The notes: generated from the letters alone by a model not told the origin. A stretch of DNA of 64,000 bases from Pseudomonas sp. Seg1 (GCF_018326005.1 NZ_AP021903.1:994001-1058000), one strand, 5' to 3'. Numbered from the stretch's first letter, positions 44,182-55,733 are shown. Program-made: numbers and translations.

Positions 44182-45123
44182 ATGCTGGCAATTTTCCTCG
44201 AAACCCTGAACATCACCGCGCCGGTGTTTGCCATGCTGTTTCTCGGTGTGCTGCTCAAGCGCATCGACTGGATCAACGACAACTTCATCCACACGGCCTC
44301 GTCGCTGGTGTTCAACGTCAGCATGCCGGCGCTGCTGTTCCTCGGCATCCTCCACGCGGACCTGCACGCCGCGCTGCAACCGGCGCTGCTGATCTACTTC
44401 GCCGTCGCCACGCTGGCGAGTTTTGCCGTGGCCTGGGGCTGGGCGATTTTCCGCTGTCCGCGTGAGGATCGCGGCATCTACACCCAAGGCGCGTTTCGCG
44501 GCAACAACGGCGTGATCGGTCTGGCGCTGGCCGCGAGCATGTATGGCGATTACGGGATTTCCCTCGGCGCGATTCTCGCGGCACTGGTAATCCTGTTCTA
44601 CAACACGCTGTCGACCATCGTGCTGGCGGTGTACAGCCCGGTGATCAAGTCCGATCCGTGGAGCATCTGCAAAAGTGTGTTCAGCAATCCATTGATCATC
44701 AGCGTGATCGCGGCGGCGCCGTTTGCCTACTTCAAGATCAGTCTGCCGGGCTGGCTGGAAACGTCCGGCCAGTATCTGGCGCAAACCACCTTGCCGCTGG
44801 CGCTGATCTGCATCGGCGGGACGCTATCGCTGGCGGCGCTGCGTCAGAGCGGCAACATGGCGCTCAGTTCGAGTCTGGTGAAGATGATCGGCCTGCCGGT
44901 GCTGGCGACCCTCGGCGCCTGGCTGTGCGGGTTTCGCGGGGCCGAGCTGGGGATTCTGTTTCTGTACTTCGGCAGCCCGACGGCAGCGGCCAGTTTTGTC
45001 ATGGCCCGGGCGGCGCAGGGCAATCATGAACTGGCGGCGGCAATCATTGTGATCACCACGTTGATGGCGGCGATTACCACCAATGTCGGGATCTTTCTGT
45101 TGCAGTGGGGTGGGTGGATCTGA
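44182..45123 (+). CDS. AEC (auxin efflux carrier) family transporter
   Basis: 313-residue membrane protein with about ten helices in two repeats; the AEC-type FRGNNGVIGLALAASMYG lies mid-protein. Bacterial members often export or import dicarboxylates such as malate. The substrate is unknown and no operon partner is visible. Confidence 0.88.
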   Translation: MLAIFLETLNITAPVFAMLFLGVLLKRIDWINDNFIHTASSLVFNVSMPALLFLGILHADLHAALQPALLIYFAVATLASFAVAWGWAIFRCPREDRGIYTQGAFRGNNGVIGLALAASMYGDYGISLGAILAALVILFYNTLSTIVLAVYSPVIKSDPWSICKSVFSNPLIISVIAAAPFAYFKISLPGWLETSGQYLAQTTLPLALICIGGTLSLAALRQSGNMALSSSLVKMIGLPVLATLGAWLCGFRGAELGILFLYFGSPTAAASFVMARAAQGNHELAAAIIVITTLMAAITTNVGIFLLQWGGWI

Positions 45124-45148
45124 CCGAAAGATTTTCGGCGATTTTTCC

Positions 45149-45253
45149 GGCCTCATCGCGGGCAAGCCCGCTCCCACAGGTTTTTCGGTTGTTAATCAAA
45201 TTTCATCAACACCCAGATCCCTGTGGGAGCGGGCTTGCCCGCGATGAGGCCCG
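45149..45253. repeat. inverted REP pair
   Basis: GGCCTCATCGCGGGCAAGCC and GGCTTGCCCGCGATGAGGCC face each other between convergent genes. Confidence 0.92.
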
Positions 45254-45258
45254 TAAAG

Positions 45259-45639
45259 TCACTCAGGTTTCTGGTAACTGTCGATCACTTCCTGCGCCGC
45301 CCGAAACGCATCGATCGCCGCCGGCACGCCGGCATACACCGCGCAATGCAGCAACGCCTCGCGAATCTCTTCCACCGTGCAGCCATTGTTCAGTGCACCG
45401 CGCACATGGCCCTTCAACTCTTGCGGGCACTTCAACGCCGTCAGTGCGGCGAGGGTGATCAGGCTGCGGGTTTTCAGCGGCAGACCTTCGCGATTCCACA
45501 CACCGCCCCAGGCATGTTCATTGACGAAATCCTGCAGCGGCTGGGTGAACTCGGTGGCGTTGCCCAATGCGCGATCAACAAATGCATCGCCCATTACCTG
45601 GCGGCGGACTTCAACCCCGGACTTCTTCGATTCGGTCAT
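45259..45639 (-). CDS. carboxymuconolactone decarboxylase (CMD) family protein
   Basis: 126 residues covering one CMD/AhpD-type helical domain (LITLAALTALKC, then GCTVEEIREALLHCAVYAGVPAAI). The length and sequence resemble 4-carboxymuconolactone decarboxylase PcaC, but no protocatechuate genes are nearby and the classical AhpD CxxC is absent. Its start overlaps the antiporter stop by 4 bp, so the two are coupled. A PcaC role is possible but not supported by context. Confidence 0.8.
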   Translation of the reverse strand: MTESKKSGVEVRRQVMGDAFVDRALGNATEFTQPLQDFVNEHAWGGVWNREGLPLKTRSLITLAALTALKCPQELKGHVRGALNNGCTVEEIREALLHCAVYAGVPAAIDAFRAAQEVIDSYQKPE

Positions 45640-46730
45640 GGCACATCCCTCTTGTGGTGTTGGCGGCGCCAGGCGATGACTGACGTGAACAACAGAAACG
45701 TCAACAGCGTCGGCAGCACATAAAACAGCATCAAGCGCTCAAGCTTGCCGGCCAGCGGCATGCCGGTGGTGAACGACACCACATGCAGGCCGTACGCCAG
45801 ATACAAACCGAGCAGCAGCAAACCCTCGGCGCGGGTCACGCGGTAGCCCGAATAGAACACCGGCAGGCACAGCGCGGCGACGCCGAGCATCACCGGCAGG
45901 TCGAAATCCAGCGCATTGGGTGAAACCGACAAGGGCGTCGGCGCGATCAACGCGGTGAAGCCCAGCACCCCGAGCAGGTTGAACAGATTGGCACCGATCA
46001 CGTTGCCCACCGCGATGTCCCGTTGCCCACGCAGTGCCGCGATCAGCGACGTGGCGAGCTCCGGCAGCGAAGTGCCGACGGCGACCACGGTCAGGCCGAT
46101 GACGCGTTCCGACAATCCAAGGTCTGTGGCCACGGCAACCGCCGCACCGAGCAGCAGATGTCCTGCATAGACCAGCATTGCCAGACCGACAATGATCATC
46201 AGTACACTGCCGGGCCAGGACGCTTGTGCGGCTTCAGGGTGTTGCGAATGCGGTCGTGTCGAATGCCGCGACTGGCGTAGCAGCAAACCCAGATACAGCG
46301 CCAATGCACCCAGCAGCAGGACGCCATCGAAGCGCCCGAATTCTTCGTTCCAGGCCAGTACGAACACCAACAGGCTGGCGCCGATCATCAGCGGAATGTC
46401 GAGGCGCACCAGTTGCCGCGACACCCGCAAAGGAATGATCAGCGCCGACAGGCCAAGGGTCACGAGGATATTGAAGATGCTGCTGCCGATCACACTGCCG
46501 ACGGCGATGTCTGGCGTATGTGCGTGTGCCGCTTGCAGGCTCACGGCCATTTGCGGTGCGCTGCTGCCGAAGGCCACGATGGTCAAACCGATGATCAATG
46601 GCCGCACATGCAGACGCGCAGCGAGGCGCACCGCCGCACGCACCATCAGTTCGGCGCCGGCGATCAGCAAGAGCAGACCGCCGAGCAACTCGATCAGATT
46701 GATCAGCGGGATATCGGCTAGGGCGAAAAT
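45636..46730 (-). CDS. calcium/sodium:cation antiporter (CaCA, YrbG-like)
   Basis: Inner-membrane exchanger with two inverted alpha repeats: VAFGSSAPQMAVSL with GSVIGSSIFNILVTLG, and VAVGTSLPELATSL with GNVIGANLFNLLGVLG. No ATG, GTG or TTG start fits: the ATGs at 46829 and 46826 would overlap the RlpA gene by over 80 bp. The ATT at 46730 (I/M-FALADIPLINLIELLGG) has GGAG 8 bases ahead and gives 364 residues, the family's usual length. The start is therefore provisional. Confidence 0.85.
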   Translation of the reverse strand: MFALADIPLINLIELLGGLLLLIAGAELMVRAAVRLAARLHVRPLIIGLTIVAFGSSAPQMAVSLQAAHAHTPDIAVGSVIGSSIFNILVTLGLSALIIPLRVSRQLVRLDIPLMIGASLLVFVLAWNEEFGRFDGVLLLGALALYLGLLLRQSRHSTRPHSQHPEAAQASWPGSVLMIIVGLAMLVYAGHLLLGAAVAVATDLGLSERVIGLTVVAVGTSLPELATSLIAALRGQRDIAVGNVIGANLFNLLGVLGFTALIAPTPLSVSPNALDFDLPVMLGVAALCLPVFYSGYRVTRAEGLLLLGLYLAYGLHVVSFTTGMPLAGKLERLMLFYVLPTLLTFLLFTSVIAWRRQHHKRDVP

Positions 46731-46743
46731 GGTCGGCGCTCCA

Positions 46744-47118
46744 TCAGTCGTCGAGGGCCTGCACGCGAACCCGCGCGGTGCCGCTGTTGAGCATACCGAG
46801 TTGTTCGGCCGCTTCGCGTGAAACATCAATCAAGCGGCCACGGGTGTGCGGCCCGCGATCGTTGATGCGCACCACACAGGATTTGTCGTTTTTCAGATTG
46901 GTGACCTTCACCCGGGTGCCGAAGGGCAACTGGCGGTGGGCGGCGGTCAGGGAATTCTGGTTGAACGCTTCGCCACTGGCGGTGCGTTTACCGTGATGTC
47001 TGGCTCCGTAATAGGAGGCGACACCGCTCTGGTCGTAACCGTGCGGGTCGATGAGGTCATTGCTGGCGCAACCGGCCAGTAGAGAGAGCAGGGCGCAGCC
47101 AATGAGCAGACGCTTCAT
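46744..47118 (-). CDS. RlpA-like lipoprotein (double-psi beta-barrel)
   Basis: 124 residues with lipobox LLAGC (Cys17) and one DPBB domain: GVASYYGARHHGKRTASGE, FGTRVKVTNLKNDKSCVVRINDRGP, GRLIDVSREAAEQLGM. RlpA proteins bind or cleave denuded peptidoglycan at the septum; this short form lacks a SPOR domain. First gene of the unit with the antiporter and CMD genes. Confidence 0.88.
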   Translation of the reverse strand: MKRLLIGCALLSLLAGCASNDLIDPHGYDQSGVASYYGARHHGKRTASGEAFNQNSLTAAHRQLPFGTRVKVTNLKNDKSCVVRINDRGPHTRGRLIDVSREAAEQLGMLNSGTARVRVQALDD

Positions 47119-47170
47119 TCAAAGGTTTCCGAGACAATTGTGGGAGCAACCCCGTGTAGAAACGAGCGTT

Positions 47171-47278
47171 TGTGGCGAGGGGATTTATCCCCGATGGGGC
47201 GCGTAGCGCCCCCAAATTCCCAGTGCACAAGAATTGGGTCTGCTTCGCAGCCCATCGGGGATAAATCCCCTCACCACA
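47171..47278. repeat. inverted repeat of the GGGGATTTATCCCC class
   Basis: TGTGGCGAGGGGATTTATCC and GGATAAATCCCCTCACCACA flank a GC-rich centre (GGGGCGCGTAGCGCCCC). A distinct interspersed repeat class from the other REPs here. Confidence 0.85.
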
Positions 47279-47320
47279 AAACCCCTCCAGCCACAGAGGA
47301 TTATTCCCACAGGATATGGG

Positions 47321-47342
47321 GCCAGTCCTTGGGACTGGCTCC
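47321..47342. terminator. possible gatB terminator hairpin
   Basis: GCCAGTCC-TTG-GGACTGGC just past the gatB stop; no T-run on the minus side (ATATCC), so a weak terminator at best. Confidence 0.4.
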
Positions 47343-47349
47343 ATTTTCA

Positions 47350-48795
47350 TCAGCCTTCGAGCTTGCTTTTCAGCAGTTCGTTCACTTGCTGCGGGTTAGC
47401 CTTGCCTTTGGACGCTTTCATCGCCTGACCGACAAAGAAGCCGAACATCTTGCCGCGCTTGGCTTCATCAGCCGCACGATATTGTTCAACTTGCTCGGCG
47501 TTGGCCGCGAGCATTTCGTCCAGCACCGCCGAGATTGCGCCGCTGTCAGTCACTTGCTTGAGACCGCGTTTCTCGATGATCTCGTCCGCGCTGCCTTCGC
47601 CGTTGGCCATCGCTTCGAACACCACTTTGGCGATCTTGCCGGAGATGGTGTTGTCCTTGATGCGCTGCAGCATGCCGCCCAACAGTTCAGCCGAAACCGG
47701 CGACTCGTCGATGTCCAGGCCTTGCTTGTTGAGCAGGCTGCCCAACTCGACCATCACCCAGTTCGCCGCCAGTTTGGCGTCGCCGCCGATGGCTGCGACT
47801 TTCTCGAAGTAATCCGCTTGCTCACGGCTGGTGGCCAGCACGTTGGCGTCGTAGGCCGACAGACCGAACTGGCTCTGGAAGCGCTCGCGTTTCTGTGGTG
47901 GCAGTTCCGGCAGGGTGGCGCGCACTTCGCCAAGGAACGACTCTTCGATAACCACCGGCAGCAGGTCCGGATCGGGGAAGTAACGGTAGTCGTTGGCTTC
48001 CTCTTTCGAACGCATCGGACGGGTCTCGTCCTTGTTCGGATCGTACAGACGGGTCTGCTGGATCACTTTGCCGCCGTCTTCGATCAGCTCGATCTGACGC
48101 TGGATCTCGGAGTTGATCGCCTTCTCGATGAAGCGGAACGAGTTGACGTTCTTGATCTCGCAGCGCGTGCCGAACTCAACCTGGCCTTTCGGACGGATCG
48201 ACACGTTGCAGTCGCAACGCAGCGAGCCTTCGGCCATGTTGCCGTCGCAGATGCCCAGGTAACGCACCAGCGCGTGGATCGCCTTGACGTAAGCCACGGC
48301 TTCCTTGGCGCTGCGCATGTCCGGCTCGGAAACGATTTCCAGCAGCGGCGTGCCGGCACGGTTCAGGTCGATGCCGGTGGCACCGTTGAACTCTTCGTGC
48401 AGGCTCTTGCCGGCGTCTTCTTCCAGGTGCGCACGGGTGATGCCGACGCGTTTGACCGTGCCGTCTTCCAGCGCGATGTCCAGGTGGCCCTTGCCGACGA
48501 TCGGCAATTCCATCTGGCTGATCTGGTAGCCCTTCGGCAGATCCGGGTAGAAATAGTTTTTACGGGCGAACACGTTGTGCTGACCGATCTCGGCGTCAAT
48601 CGCCAGACCGAACATCACCGCCATCCGCACGGCTTCCTGGTTCAACACCGGCAGAACGCCAGGCATGCCCAGATCGATCAGGCTGGCCTGGGTGTTCGGC
48701 TCGGAGCCGAACTGGGTGGAACTACCGGAAAAGATTTTCGACCGGGTAGTGAGCTGAGTGTGAATCTCCAGCCCGATCACGACTTCCCATTGCAT
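47350..48795 (-). CDS. gatB: Asp-tRNA(Asn)/Glu-tRNA(Gln) amidotransferase subunit B
   Basis: 481 residues. It phosphorylates and amidates misacylated Glu-tRNA(Gln)/Asp-tRNA(Asn) with ammonia from GatA. Catalytic cradle: GLEIHTQL, then [17 protein letters not shown], then the zinc-type/tRNA-binding domains and the C-terminal YqeY-like domain ([20 protein letters not shown]). 10 bp after gatA. Confidence 0.97.
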   Translation of the reverse strand: MQWEVVIGLEIHTQLTTRSKIFSGSSTQFGSEPNTQASLIDLGMPGVLPVLNQEAVRMAVMFGLAIDAEIGQHNVFARKNYFYPDLPKGYQISQMELPIVGKGHLDIALEDGTVKRVGITRAHLEEDAGKSLHEEFNGATGIDLNRAGTPLLEIVSEPDMRSAKEAVAYVKAIHALVRYLGICDGNMAEGSLRCDCNVSIRPKGQVEFGTRCEIKNVNSFRFIEKAINSEIQRQIELIEDGGKVIQQTRLYDPNKDETRPMRSKEEANDYRYFPDPDLLPVVIEESFLGEVRATLPELPPQKRERFQSQFGLSAYDANVLATSREQADYFEKVAAIGGDAKLAANWVMVELGSLLNKQGLDIDESPVSAELLGGMLQRIKDNTISGKIAKVVFEAMANGEGSADEIIEKRGLKQVTDSGAISAVLDEMLAANAEQVEQYRAADEAKRGKMFGFFVGQAMKASKGKANPQQVNELLKSKLEG

Positions 48796-48805
48796 GTGTG
48801 TCTCC

Positions 48806-50257
48806 TCAGAAGCCGGTTGGGGTGCGGGTGTGCCAGTCAGTGTTCAACTGATACTGGTGCGCAACGTTGAGCAAACGGCCTTCCTGGAAATACGGAGCGA
48901 GCAACTGCACGCCAACCGGCAGACCATCGACAAAACCGGCCGGCATCGACAGGCCCGGCAGGCCCGCGAGGTTGGCGGTGATGGTGTAGACGTCTTCCAG
49001 ATAGGCAGCGACCGGGTCGCTGTTCTTGGCGCCGAGCTTCCAGGCCGGGTTCGGCGTGGTTGGGCCGAGGATGATGTCGACTTCATTAAAGGCAGCCATG
49101 AAGTCGTTCTTCACCAGGCGACGGATCTTCTGCGCTTTCAGGTAGTAGGCGTCGTAGTAACCGGCGGACAGCGCATAGGCACCAACCATGATCCGGCGCT
49201 GTACTTCCGGGCCGAAGCCTTCGCCACGGGAGCGCTTGTACAGGTCGATGAGGTTTTCCGGGTTCTCGCAGCGATGGCCGAAACGCACGCCGTCGAAACG
49301 CGACAGGTTCGAGGAGGCTTCTGCCGGGGCGATCACGTAGTACGCAGGGATCGCGTGCTGCATGTTCGGCAGGCTGATTTCCTTGATCACGGCACCGAGC
49401 TTCTGCAGCTCTTTAATGCTGTTCTGGATCAGCTCGGCGATGCGCGGGACGAGACCGGCGCTGAAGTATTCCTTCGGCACGCCGATGCGCAGGCCCTGCA
49501 GCGATTCGTGGAGGCTGGCGGAGTAATCCGGAACCGGCTCATCAATGCTGGTGGAGTCGTTCTGGTCGAAGCCAGCCATACCTTGCAACAAAATTGCGCA
49601 GTCTTCGGCCGTGCGCGCCAATGGACCGCCCTGATCGAGGCTGGAGGCGTAAGCGATCATGCCCCAGCGCGAAACACGACCGTAGGTCGGTTTCAGGCCA
49701 GTCAGGTTGGTGAATGCCGCTGGCTGACGGATCGAGCCACCAGTGTCGGTGGCCGTCGCTGCAGGCAACAGACGAGCGGCAACGGCCGCCGCCGAACCGC
49801 CGGACGAACCGCCCGGTACGTGTTCCAGGTTCCACGGGTTTTTCACCGCGCCGTACCAGCTCGACTCGTTGGCCGAACCCATGGCGAATTCGTCCATGTT
49901 GGTCTTGCCCAAAGTCACGGCACCGGCCGCAGCCAGCTTCGCGACCACGGTGGCGTCGTACGGGGCTTTGAAGTTGTCGAGCATCTTCGAGCCGCAGCTG
50001 GTGCGAATGCCCTGGGTGCAGAACAAGTCTTTGTGAGCGATCGGCGCGCCGAGCAGCGCGCCGCTCTCACCGTTGGCCCGGCGCACGTCGGCGGCTTTCG
50101 CCTGCTCGAGGGCCAGCTCTTCGGTGAGGCTGATGAAACTGTTGAGCTGCGGGTCGAGCTGGGTAATACGCGCCAGCAGGACTTTGGTCAGCTCTTCGGA
50201 GGAAAACTTTTTATCGGCGAGACCGCGGGCGATCTCGGCCAGAGTCATTTGATGCAT
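48806..50257 (-). CDS. gatA: Asp-tRNA(Asn)/Glu-tRNA(Gln) amidotransferase subunit A
   Basis: 483-residue amidase-signature glutaminase. The Ser-cisSer-Lys triad is seen as Lys in APIAHKDLF, cis-Ser in [13 protein letters not shown] and Ser in [12 protein letters not shown]. It supplies ammonia to GatB. Confidence 0.97.
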   Translation of the reverse strand: MHQMTLAEIARGLADKKFSSEELTKVLLARITQLDPQLNSFISLTEELALEQAKAADVRRANGESGALLGAPIAHKDLFCTQGIRTSCGSKMLDNFKAPYDATVVAKLAAAGAVTLGKTNMDEFAMGSANESSWYGAVKNPWNLEHVPGGSSGGSAAAVAARLLPAATATDTGGSIRQPAAFTNLTGLKPTYGRVSRWGMIAYASSLDQGGPLARTAEDCAILLQGMAGFDQNDSTSIDEPVPDYSASLHESLQGLRIGVPKEYFSAGLVPRIAELIQNSIKELQKLGAVIKEISLPNMQHAIPAYYVIAPAEASSNLSRFDGVRFGHRCENPENLIDLYKRSRGEGFGPEVQRRIMVGAYALSAGYYDAYYLKAQKIRRLVKNDFMAAFNEVDIILGPTTPNPAWKLGAKNSDPVAAYLEDVYTITANLAGLPGLSMPAGFVDGLPVGVQLLAPYFQEGRLLNVAHQYQLNTDWHTRTPTGF

Positions 50258-50273
50258 TGCAGGCTCTTTCCCT

Positions 50274-50561
50274 TTAGTCGATGACTTTCGGAACCAGATA
50301 CAGGCCGTTTTCGACCGCTGGTGCGATGGACTGATAGGCCTCGCGATGATTGCTTTCGGTCACGACGTCGGCGCGCAGGCGCTGACTGGCTTCCAGCGGG
50401 TGGGCCAAAGGCTCGATACCGTCGGTATTGACGGCCTGCATTTCGTCGACCAGCCCGAGAATGCTGTTGAGGGCGGAAGTAATGTGCGGAAGATCGGCAT
50501 CATTAAGGCCAAGGCAGGCCAGATGAGCGATTTTTTCCACGTCGGAGCGTTCTAGCGCCAT
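50274..50561 (-). CDS. gatC: Asp-tRNA(Asn)/Glu-tRNA(Gln) amidotransferase subunit C
   Basis: 95-residue stabilising subunit: [17 protein letters not shown] at the N terminus, [18 protein letters not shown] in the middle, VPKVID end. First gene of gatCAB, divergent from mreB. Confidence 0.96.
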   Translation of the reverse strand: MALERSDVEKIAHLACLGLNDADLPHITSALNSILGLVDEMQAVNTDGIEPLAHPLEASQRLRADVVTESNHREAYQSIAPAVENGLYLVPKVID

Positions 50562-51810
<1,249 letters not shown>

Positions 51811-51844
51811 GTGCTGGGTTGCAATACGTGGGTGAGCGCGCGCA

Positions 51845-51866
51845 GGCAGCACTTTGCAGTGCTGCC
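51845..51866 (+). other. stem-loop between mreB and mreC
   Basis: Perfect stem GGCAGCAC-TTTGCA-GTGCTGCC with only a short T-rich tail. It may lower mreCD expression relative to mreB, which cells need in greater amount. Confidence 0.55.
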
Positions 51867-51953
51867 TGTTGGCGTTTATCTTCTGTCAGTCTTCATCCAG
51901 GCCGGTTTGATGCCGTATGAATAAACAGAACATTTGCCTGGGAGGAGCGGCTT

Positions 51954-53093
51954 ATTAAACCGCTTTTCGCCAAGGGCCCTTCGTTGGGCGTCCGCCTGTT
52001 AGTGCTGGCCGTGTTGTCGGTTGCGCTGATGGTGGTCGATGCCCGCTTCAGTCTGCTCAAGCCTGCACGCAGCCAGATGTCGCTGGTGCTGATGGACGCC
52101 TACTGGATCACCGACCTGCCCGGTCGTTTGTGGGAAGGCGTTGCCAGTCAGTTCGGCAGTCGCACCGAGCTGGTCGCCGAAAACGAAAAACTCAAGACCG
52201 AGAACCTGCTGTTGCAGGGCCGCATGCAGAAGCTTGCCGCCCTCACCGAGCAGAACGTCCGGCTGCGCGAGTTGCTCAATTCCTCCGCGCTAGTCAACGA
52301 GAAGGTCGAAGTGGCCGAATTGATCGGCATGGACCCCAACCCCTTCACCCATCGCATCATCATCAATAAAGGTGAGCGCGACGGTGTGGTCCTCGGCCAG
52401 CCGGTGCTTGATGCGCGCGGCCTGATGGGCCAGGTGGTCGAGTTGATGCCGTACACCTCCCGGGTGTTGCTGTTGACCGACACCACTCACAGCATTCCGG
52501 TACAGGTGAACCGTAACGGTCTGCGGGCGATTGCCAGCGGCACCGGCAACCCGGAACGTCTGGAGTTGCGTCACGTCGCCGATACCGCAGACATCAAGGA
52601 AGGCGATCTGCTGGTCAGCTCCGGTCTCGGCCAGCGCTTCCCGGCCGGTTACCCGGTGGCGACAGTCAAGGAAGTCATCCACGATTCCGGCCAGCCCTTC
52701 GCGATCGTTCGCGCCGTGCCGACCGCCGCGTTGAACCGCAGCCGTTATCTGCTGCTGGTGTTCAGCGACAATCGCACCGCCGAAGAGCGCGCCAACGCTG
52801 CCGCGCAAGCTCAGGAAAATCTTGATGCCTTTGGTGGCGGTCCGGTGATTCCGACCACCGTGCCTAAAGTTGTGACGCCACCGGCTGCCGCTACGCCTGC
52901 CGCCGCAGCCACTCCGGCTGCACCTGCCGCTAGCGCCACACCGGCCAAACCCGTTGCAAGCAAGCCAGCCGCCGCTGCAAAACCACCGGCAACCACTCCG
53001 GCGGCCGCCAAGCCTCCGGCTGCCCAGCCTGCTGCACGACCTGCGGCGAAACCGCCGGTCACCGCGCCTGCTACCACTGGGAGACAAGAATAA
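51954..53093 (+). CDS. mreC: rod-shape protein MreC
   Basis: Bitopic inner-membrane protein that links MreB to PBP2/RodA in the periplasm. The frame contains KPLFAKGPSLGVRLLVLAVL, a conserved Pseudomonas MreC N terminus, reached only by starting at the ATT at 51954; GGAGGAG lies 6 bases ahead. The alternative is the TTG at 51984 (AAGGG 7 bases ahead), which would drop ten residues. One membrane helix, a coiled coil (about 70-110), and the beta domain (GVVLGQPVLDARGLMGQV, DLLVSSGLGQRFPAGYPV), then a long Ala/Pro/Lys/Thr-rich low-complexity tail. Confidence 0.93.
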   Translation: MKPLFAKGPSLGVRLLVLAVLSVALMVVDARFSLLKPARSQMSLVLMDAYWITDLPGRLWEGVASQFGSRTELVAENEKLKTENLLLQGRMQKLAALTEQNVRLRELLNSSALVNEKVEVAELIGMDPNPFTHRIIINKGERDGVVLGQPVLDARGLMGQVVELMPYTSRVLLLTDTTHSIPVQVNRNGLRAIASGTGNPERLELRHVADTADIKEGDLLVSSGLGQRFPAGYPVATVKEVIHDSGQPFAIVRAVPTAALNRSRYLLLVFSDNRTAEERANAAAQAQENLDAFGGGPVIPTTVPKVVTPPAAATPAAAATPAAPAASATPAKPVASKPAAAAKPPATTPAAAKPPAAQPAARPAAKPPVTAPATTGRQE

Positions 53094-53584
53094 TGGTCGG
53101 GGCTACCGCATCGCGAAACGGCTGGATCGTCTGGCTGACGTTTGCCATCGGCATGCTGCTCAGCGTCTCGCCGCTGCCGCAATTCATGGAAATACTGCGC
53201 CCGCTGTGGCTCGCCTTGCTGCTGACTTTCTGGGCGCTGTACATGCCGCAGACGGTTGGCATGGTGACGGCGTTTTGCCTGGGCCTGGCGGAAGACGTGC
53301 TGTACGGCACGCTGCTTGGGCAGAACGCACTGATCCTGACACTGATCACCTTCCTGGTCCTGTCGTTGCAACAGCGTCTGCGCATGTTTCCGATCTGGCA
53401 GCAATGTCTGGTGATCCTGGTGATCTTCGGACTCGCGCAACTGGTGCAGTTGTGGCTCAGTGCCTTGACCGGCAATCGCCAGCCGACCCTGGCGCTGGTG
53501 CTGCCGGCACTGGTCAGCGCCTTGCTCTGGCCTTGGGTCAGCTTCGCTTTGCGTGGATTGCGCCGCCGCTACAAAATCAATTGA
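53093..53584 (+). CDS. mreD: rod-shape membrane protein MreD
   Basis: 163 residues with five to six helices. It overlaps the mreC stop by one base (TAATG). [17 protein letters not shown] is the family's best-conserved part. Confidence 0.95.
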   Translation: MVGATASRNGWIVWLTFAIGMLLSVSPLPQFMEILRPLWLALLLTFWALYMPQTVGMVTAFCLGLAEDVLYGTLLGQNALILTLITFLVLSLQQRLRMFPIWQQCLVILVIFGLAQLVQLWLSALTGNRQPTLALVLPALVSALLWPWVSFALRGLRRRYKIN

Positions 53585-53621
53585 TCCGGTGAAGCAGGGC
53601 ACTGAACAGGGAGATGTTTTG

Positions 53622-54218
53622 ATGAAGCCGCTTTACCTCGCCTCTGGATCGCCGCGTCGCCGTGAGTTGCTCACGCAGATTGGTGTGGCTTTTTCCGCCA
53701 TCAGCGCGGACATCGATGAAACCCCACTTCCTGAAGAATCGCCATCGGCCTATGTCGAACGCCTCGCGCGCGGCAAGGCCGAGGCCGGGCGACGCACGAT
53801 CGTGTCCGACCAGGCATTCTGTGTGCTGGGCGCCGACACGGCGGTGGTGCTCGAAGGCAAAATTCTTGGCAAACCGGTGGACGAAGCCGATGCATGCGCC
53901 ATGCTGATGATGTTGTCCGGCAAGGAGCATGAAGTGCTGACCGCGATTGCCGTGCTCGAAGGCGAGCGCTGCGAATCACGGGTAGTGCGCAGTCTGGTGC
54001 GGTTCCGCCCGATCAGCCGTGAAGAAGCGGCAGCCTATTGGGCCAGTGGCGAACCCCGGGACAAGGCCGGTGGCTATGGCATTCAGGGACTCGGCGCGGT
54101 GTTTGTCGCGGGCCTCAATGGCAGCTATTCGGCGGTGGTCGGCTTGCCTGTTTGCGAAACCGCAGAACTGTTGGGCCATTTCGGCATACCCTGTTGGCAA
54201 AACCTGAACGCGCAATAA
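53622..54218 (+). CDS. Maf-family nucleotide pyrophosphatase (YhdE type)
   Basis: 198 residues from the ATG at 53622 with GGGAGA ahead. Maf fold: [62 protein letters not shown]. It hydrolyses dTTP/UTP-type or modified nucleotides; the [15 protein letters not shown] combination is the dTTP-preferring class. Conserved partner of mreBCD-rng. Confidence 0.93.
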   Translation: MKPLYLASGSPRRRELLTQIGVAFSAISADIDETPLPEESPSAYVERLARGKAEAGRRTIVSDQAFCVLGADTAVVLEGKILGKPVDEADACAMLMMLSGKEHEVLTAIAVLEGERCESRVVRSLVRFRPISREEAAAYWASGEPRDKAGGYGIQGLGAVFVAGLNGSYSAVVGLPVCETAELLGHFGIPCWQNLNAQ

Positions 54219-54275
54219 GCGTCGTACGAACAAGATGCGGCCATTATCGTGAACATGCCTGAACGAGATCCTGCC

Positions 54276-55733
54276 ATGAGTGAAGAGATTCTGATCAACA
54301 TCACGCCGATGGAGTCGCGCGTGGCGGTGGTCGAAAACGGTGTGCTGCAAGAAGTCCATGTCGAGCGCACGCAAAAACGCGGGATCGTCGGCAACATCTA
54401 TAAAGGCAAGATTGTCCGGGTGCTGCCGGGTATGCAGGCGGCGTTTGTCGACATCGGCCTTGATCGTGCGGCGTTCATTCACGCTGCCGAAATATCTCTG
54501 CGCGAAGGCCCGGCGGTGGAAAGCATCAGCGCGCTGGTGCACGAAGGTCAGAGTCTGGTAGTGCAAGTCACCAAGGATCCGATCGGTTCCAAAGGCGCAC
54601 GGCTGACCACGCAGTTGTCGATCCCGTCGCGTTATCTGGTGTACATGCCGCGCACCGCCCACGTCGGCATTTCCCTGAAAATCGAAGACGAAGCCGAGCG
54701 CGAACGCCTCAAGCAGGTCGTCAGCGATTGCGTGGCCAAAGAAGGCATCAAAGAGGCCGGCGGCTTTATTCTGCGTACCGCTGCCGAGGGCGCGGGAGCC
54801 GATGAAATCCTCATGGACATCCGCTACCTGCGGCGCCTGTGGGATCAGATCAACGAACAGATCAAGACCATTTCGGCGCCGAGCGTGATCTATGAAGACC
54901 TCGGTCTGGCCCTGCGCACATTGCGCGACCTGGTCAATCCGAAAATCGAGAAGATCCGCATCGATTCCCGGGAAACCTTCCAGAAAACCACGCAGTTCGT
55001 CGCCGAACTGATGCCGGAAATCGCCGATCGTCTGGAGCACTACCCCGGCGAGCGACCGATTTTTGATCTGTATGGTGTCGAAGACGAAATCCAGAAAGCC
55101 CTGGAACGCAAGGTGCCGCTGAAATCCGGTGGCTACCTGGTGGTCGATCCGGCAGAAGCCATGACCACCATCGACGTCAATACCGGGGCGTTCGTCGGTC
55201 ATCGCAATCTTGAAGAAACCATTTTCAAGACCAATCTCGAGGCGGCAACCGCGATTGCCCGGCAGATGCGCCTGCGCAATCTGGGCGGGATCATCATCAT
55301 CGACTTCATCGACATGGAAGATGAGGAGCACCAGCGCCAGGTGCTGCGTACGCTGGAGAAACAGCTGGAACGCGATCACGCCAAGACCAACATCATCGGC
55401 ATCACCGAGTTGGGCCTGGTGCAGATGACTCGCAAGCGTACCCGCGAAAGCCTTGAACAAGTGCTGTGCGAGCCGTGCAGCAGTTGCCAGGGGCGCGGCA
55501 AGCTGAAAACCGCAGAAACCATCTGTTACGAGATTTTCCGCGAGATCCTTCGCGAGGCCCGGGCCTATCAGGCCGAGGGTTATCGCGTGTTGGCGAACCA
55601 GAAAGTTGTCGACCGTTTGCTGGATGAAGAGTCCGGTAACGTTGCCGAGCTTGAAGGGTTTATCGGGCGCACCATACGCTTCCAGGTGGAAACCATGTAT
55701 TCCCAGGAACAATATGACGTGGTGTTGCTCTGA
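54276..55733 (+). CDS. rng: ribonuclease G
   Basis: 485 residues from the ATG at 54276 (MSEEILINITPM); two earlier in-frame ATGs lack conserved sequence. An S1 RNA-binding domain (about 35-125), then the RNase E/G catalytic domain with Mg-binding Asp in TTIDVNTGAFVG and IIIIDFIDMEDEEHQRQV and the zinc-link EPCSSCQGRG. It matures the 16S rRNA 5' end and decays some mRNAs. Confidence 0.97.
   Translation: MSEEILINITPMESRVAVVENGVLQEVHVERTQKRGIVGNIYKGKIVRVLPGMQAAFVDIGLDRAAFIHAAEISLREGPAVESISALVHEGQSLVVQVTKDPIGSKGARLTTQLSIPSRYLVYMPRTAHVGISLKIEDEAERERLKQVVSDCVAKEGIKEAGGFILRTAAEGAGADEILMDIRYLRRLWDQINEQIKTISAPSVIYEDLGLALRTLRDLVNPKIEKIRIDSRETFQKTTQFVAELMPEIADRLEHYPGERPIFDLYGVEDEIQKALERKVPLKSGGYLVVDPAEAMTTIDVNTGAFVGHRNLEETIFKTNLEAATAIARQMRLRNLGGIIIIDFIDMEDEEHQRQVLRTLEKQLERDHAKTNIIGITELGLVQMTRKRTRESLEQVLCEPCSSCQGRGKLKTAETICYEIFREILREARAYQAEGYRVLANQKVVDRLLDEESGNVAELEGFIGRTIRFQVETMYSQEQYDVVLL

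Noticed and set aside
45259..45639. Assignment as PcaC of protocatechuate breakdown
   Set aside because: No pca genes nearby; it is coupled to a cation antiporter, so only the family name is kept.
53976..55712. 578-codon minus-strand frame
   Set aside because: Antisense of rng and part of the Maf gene.
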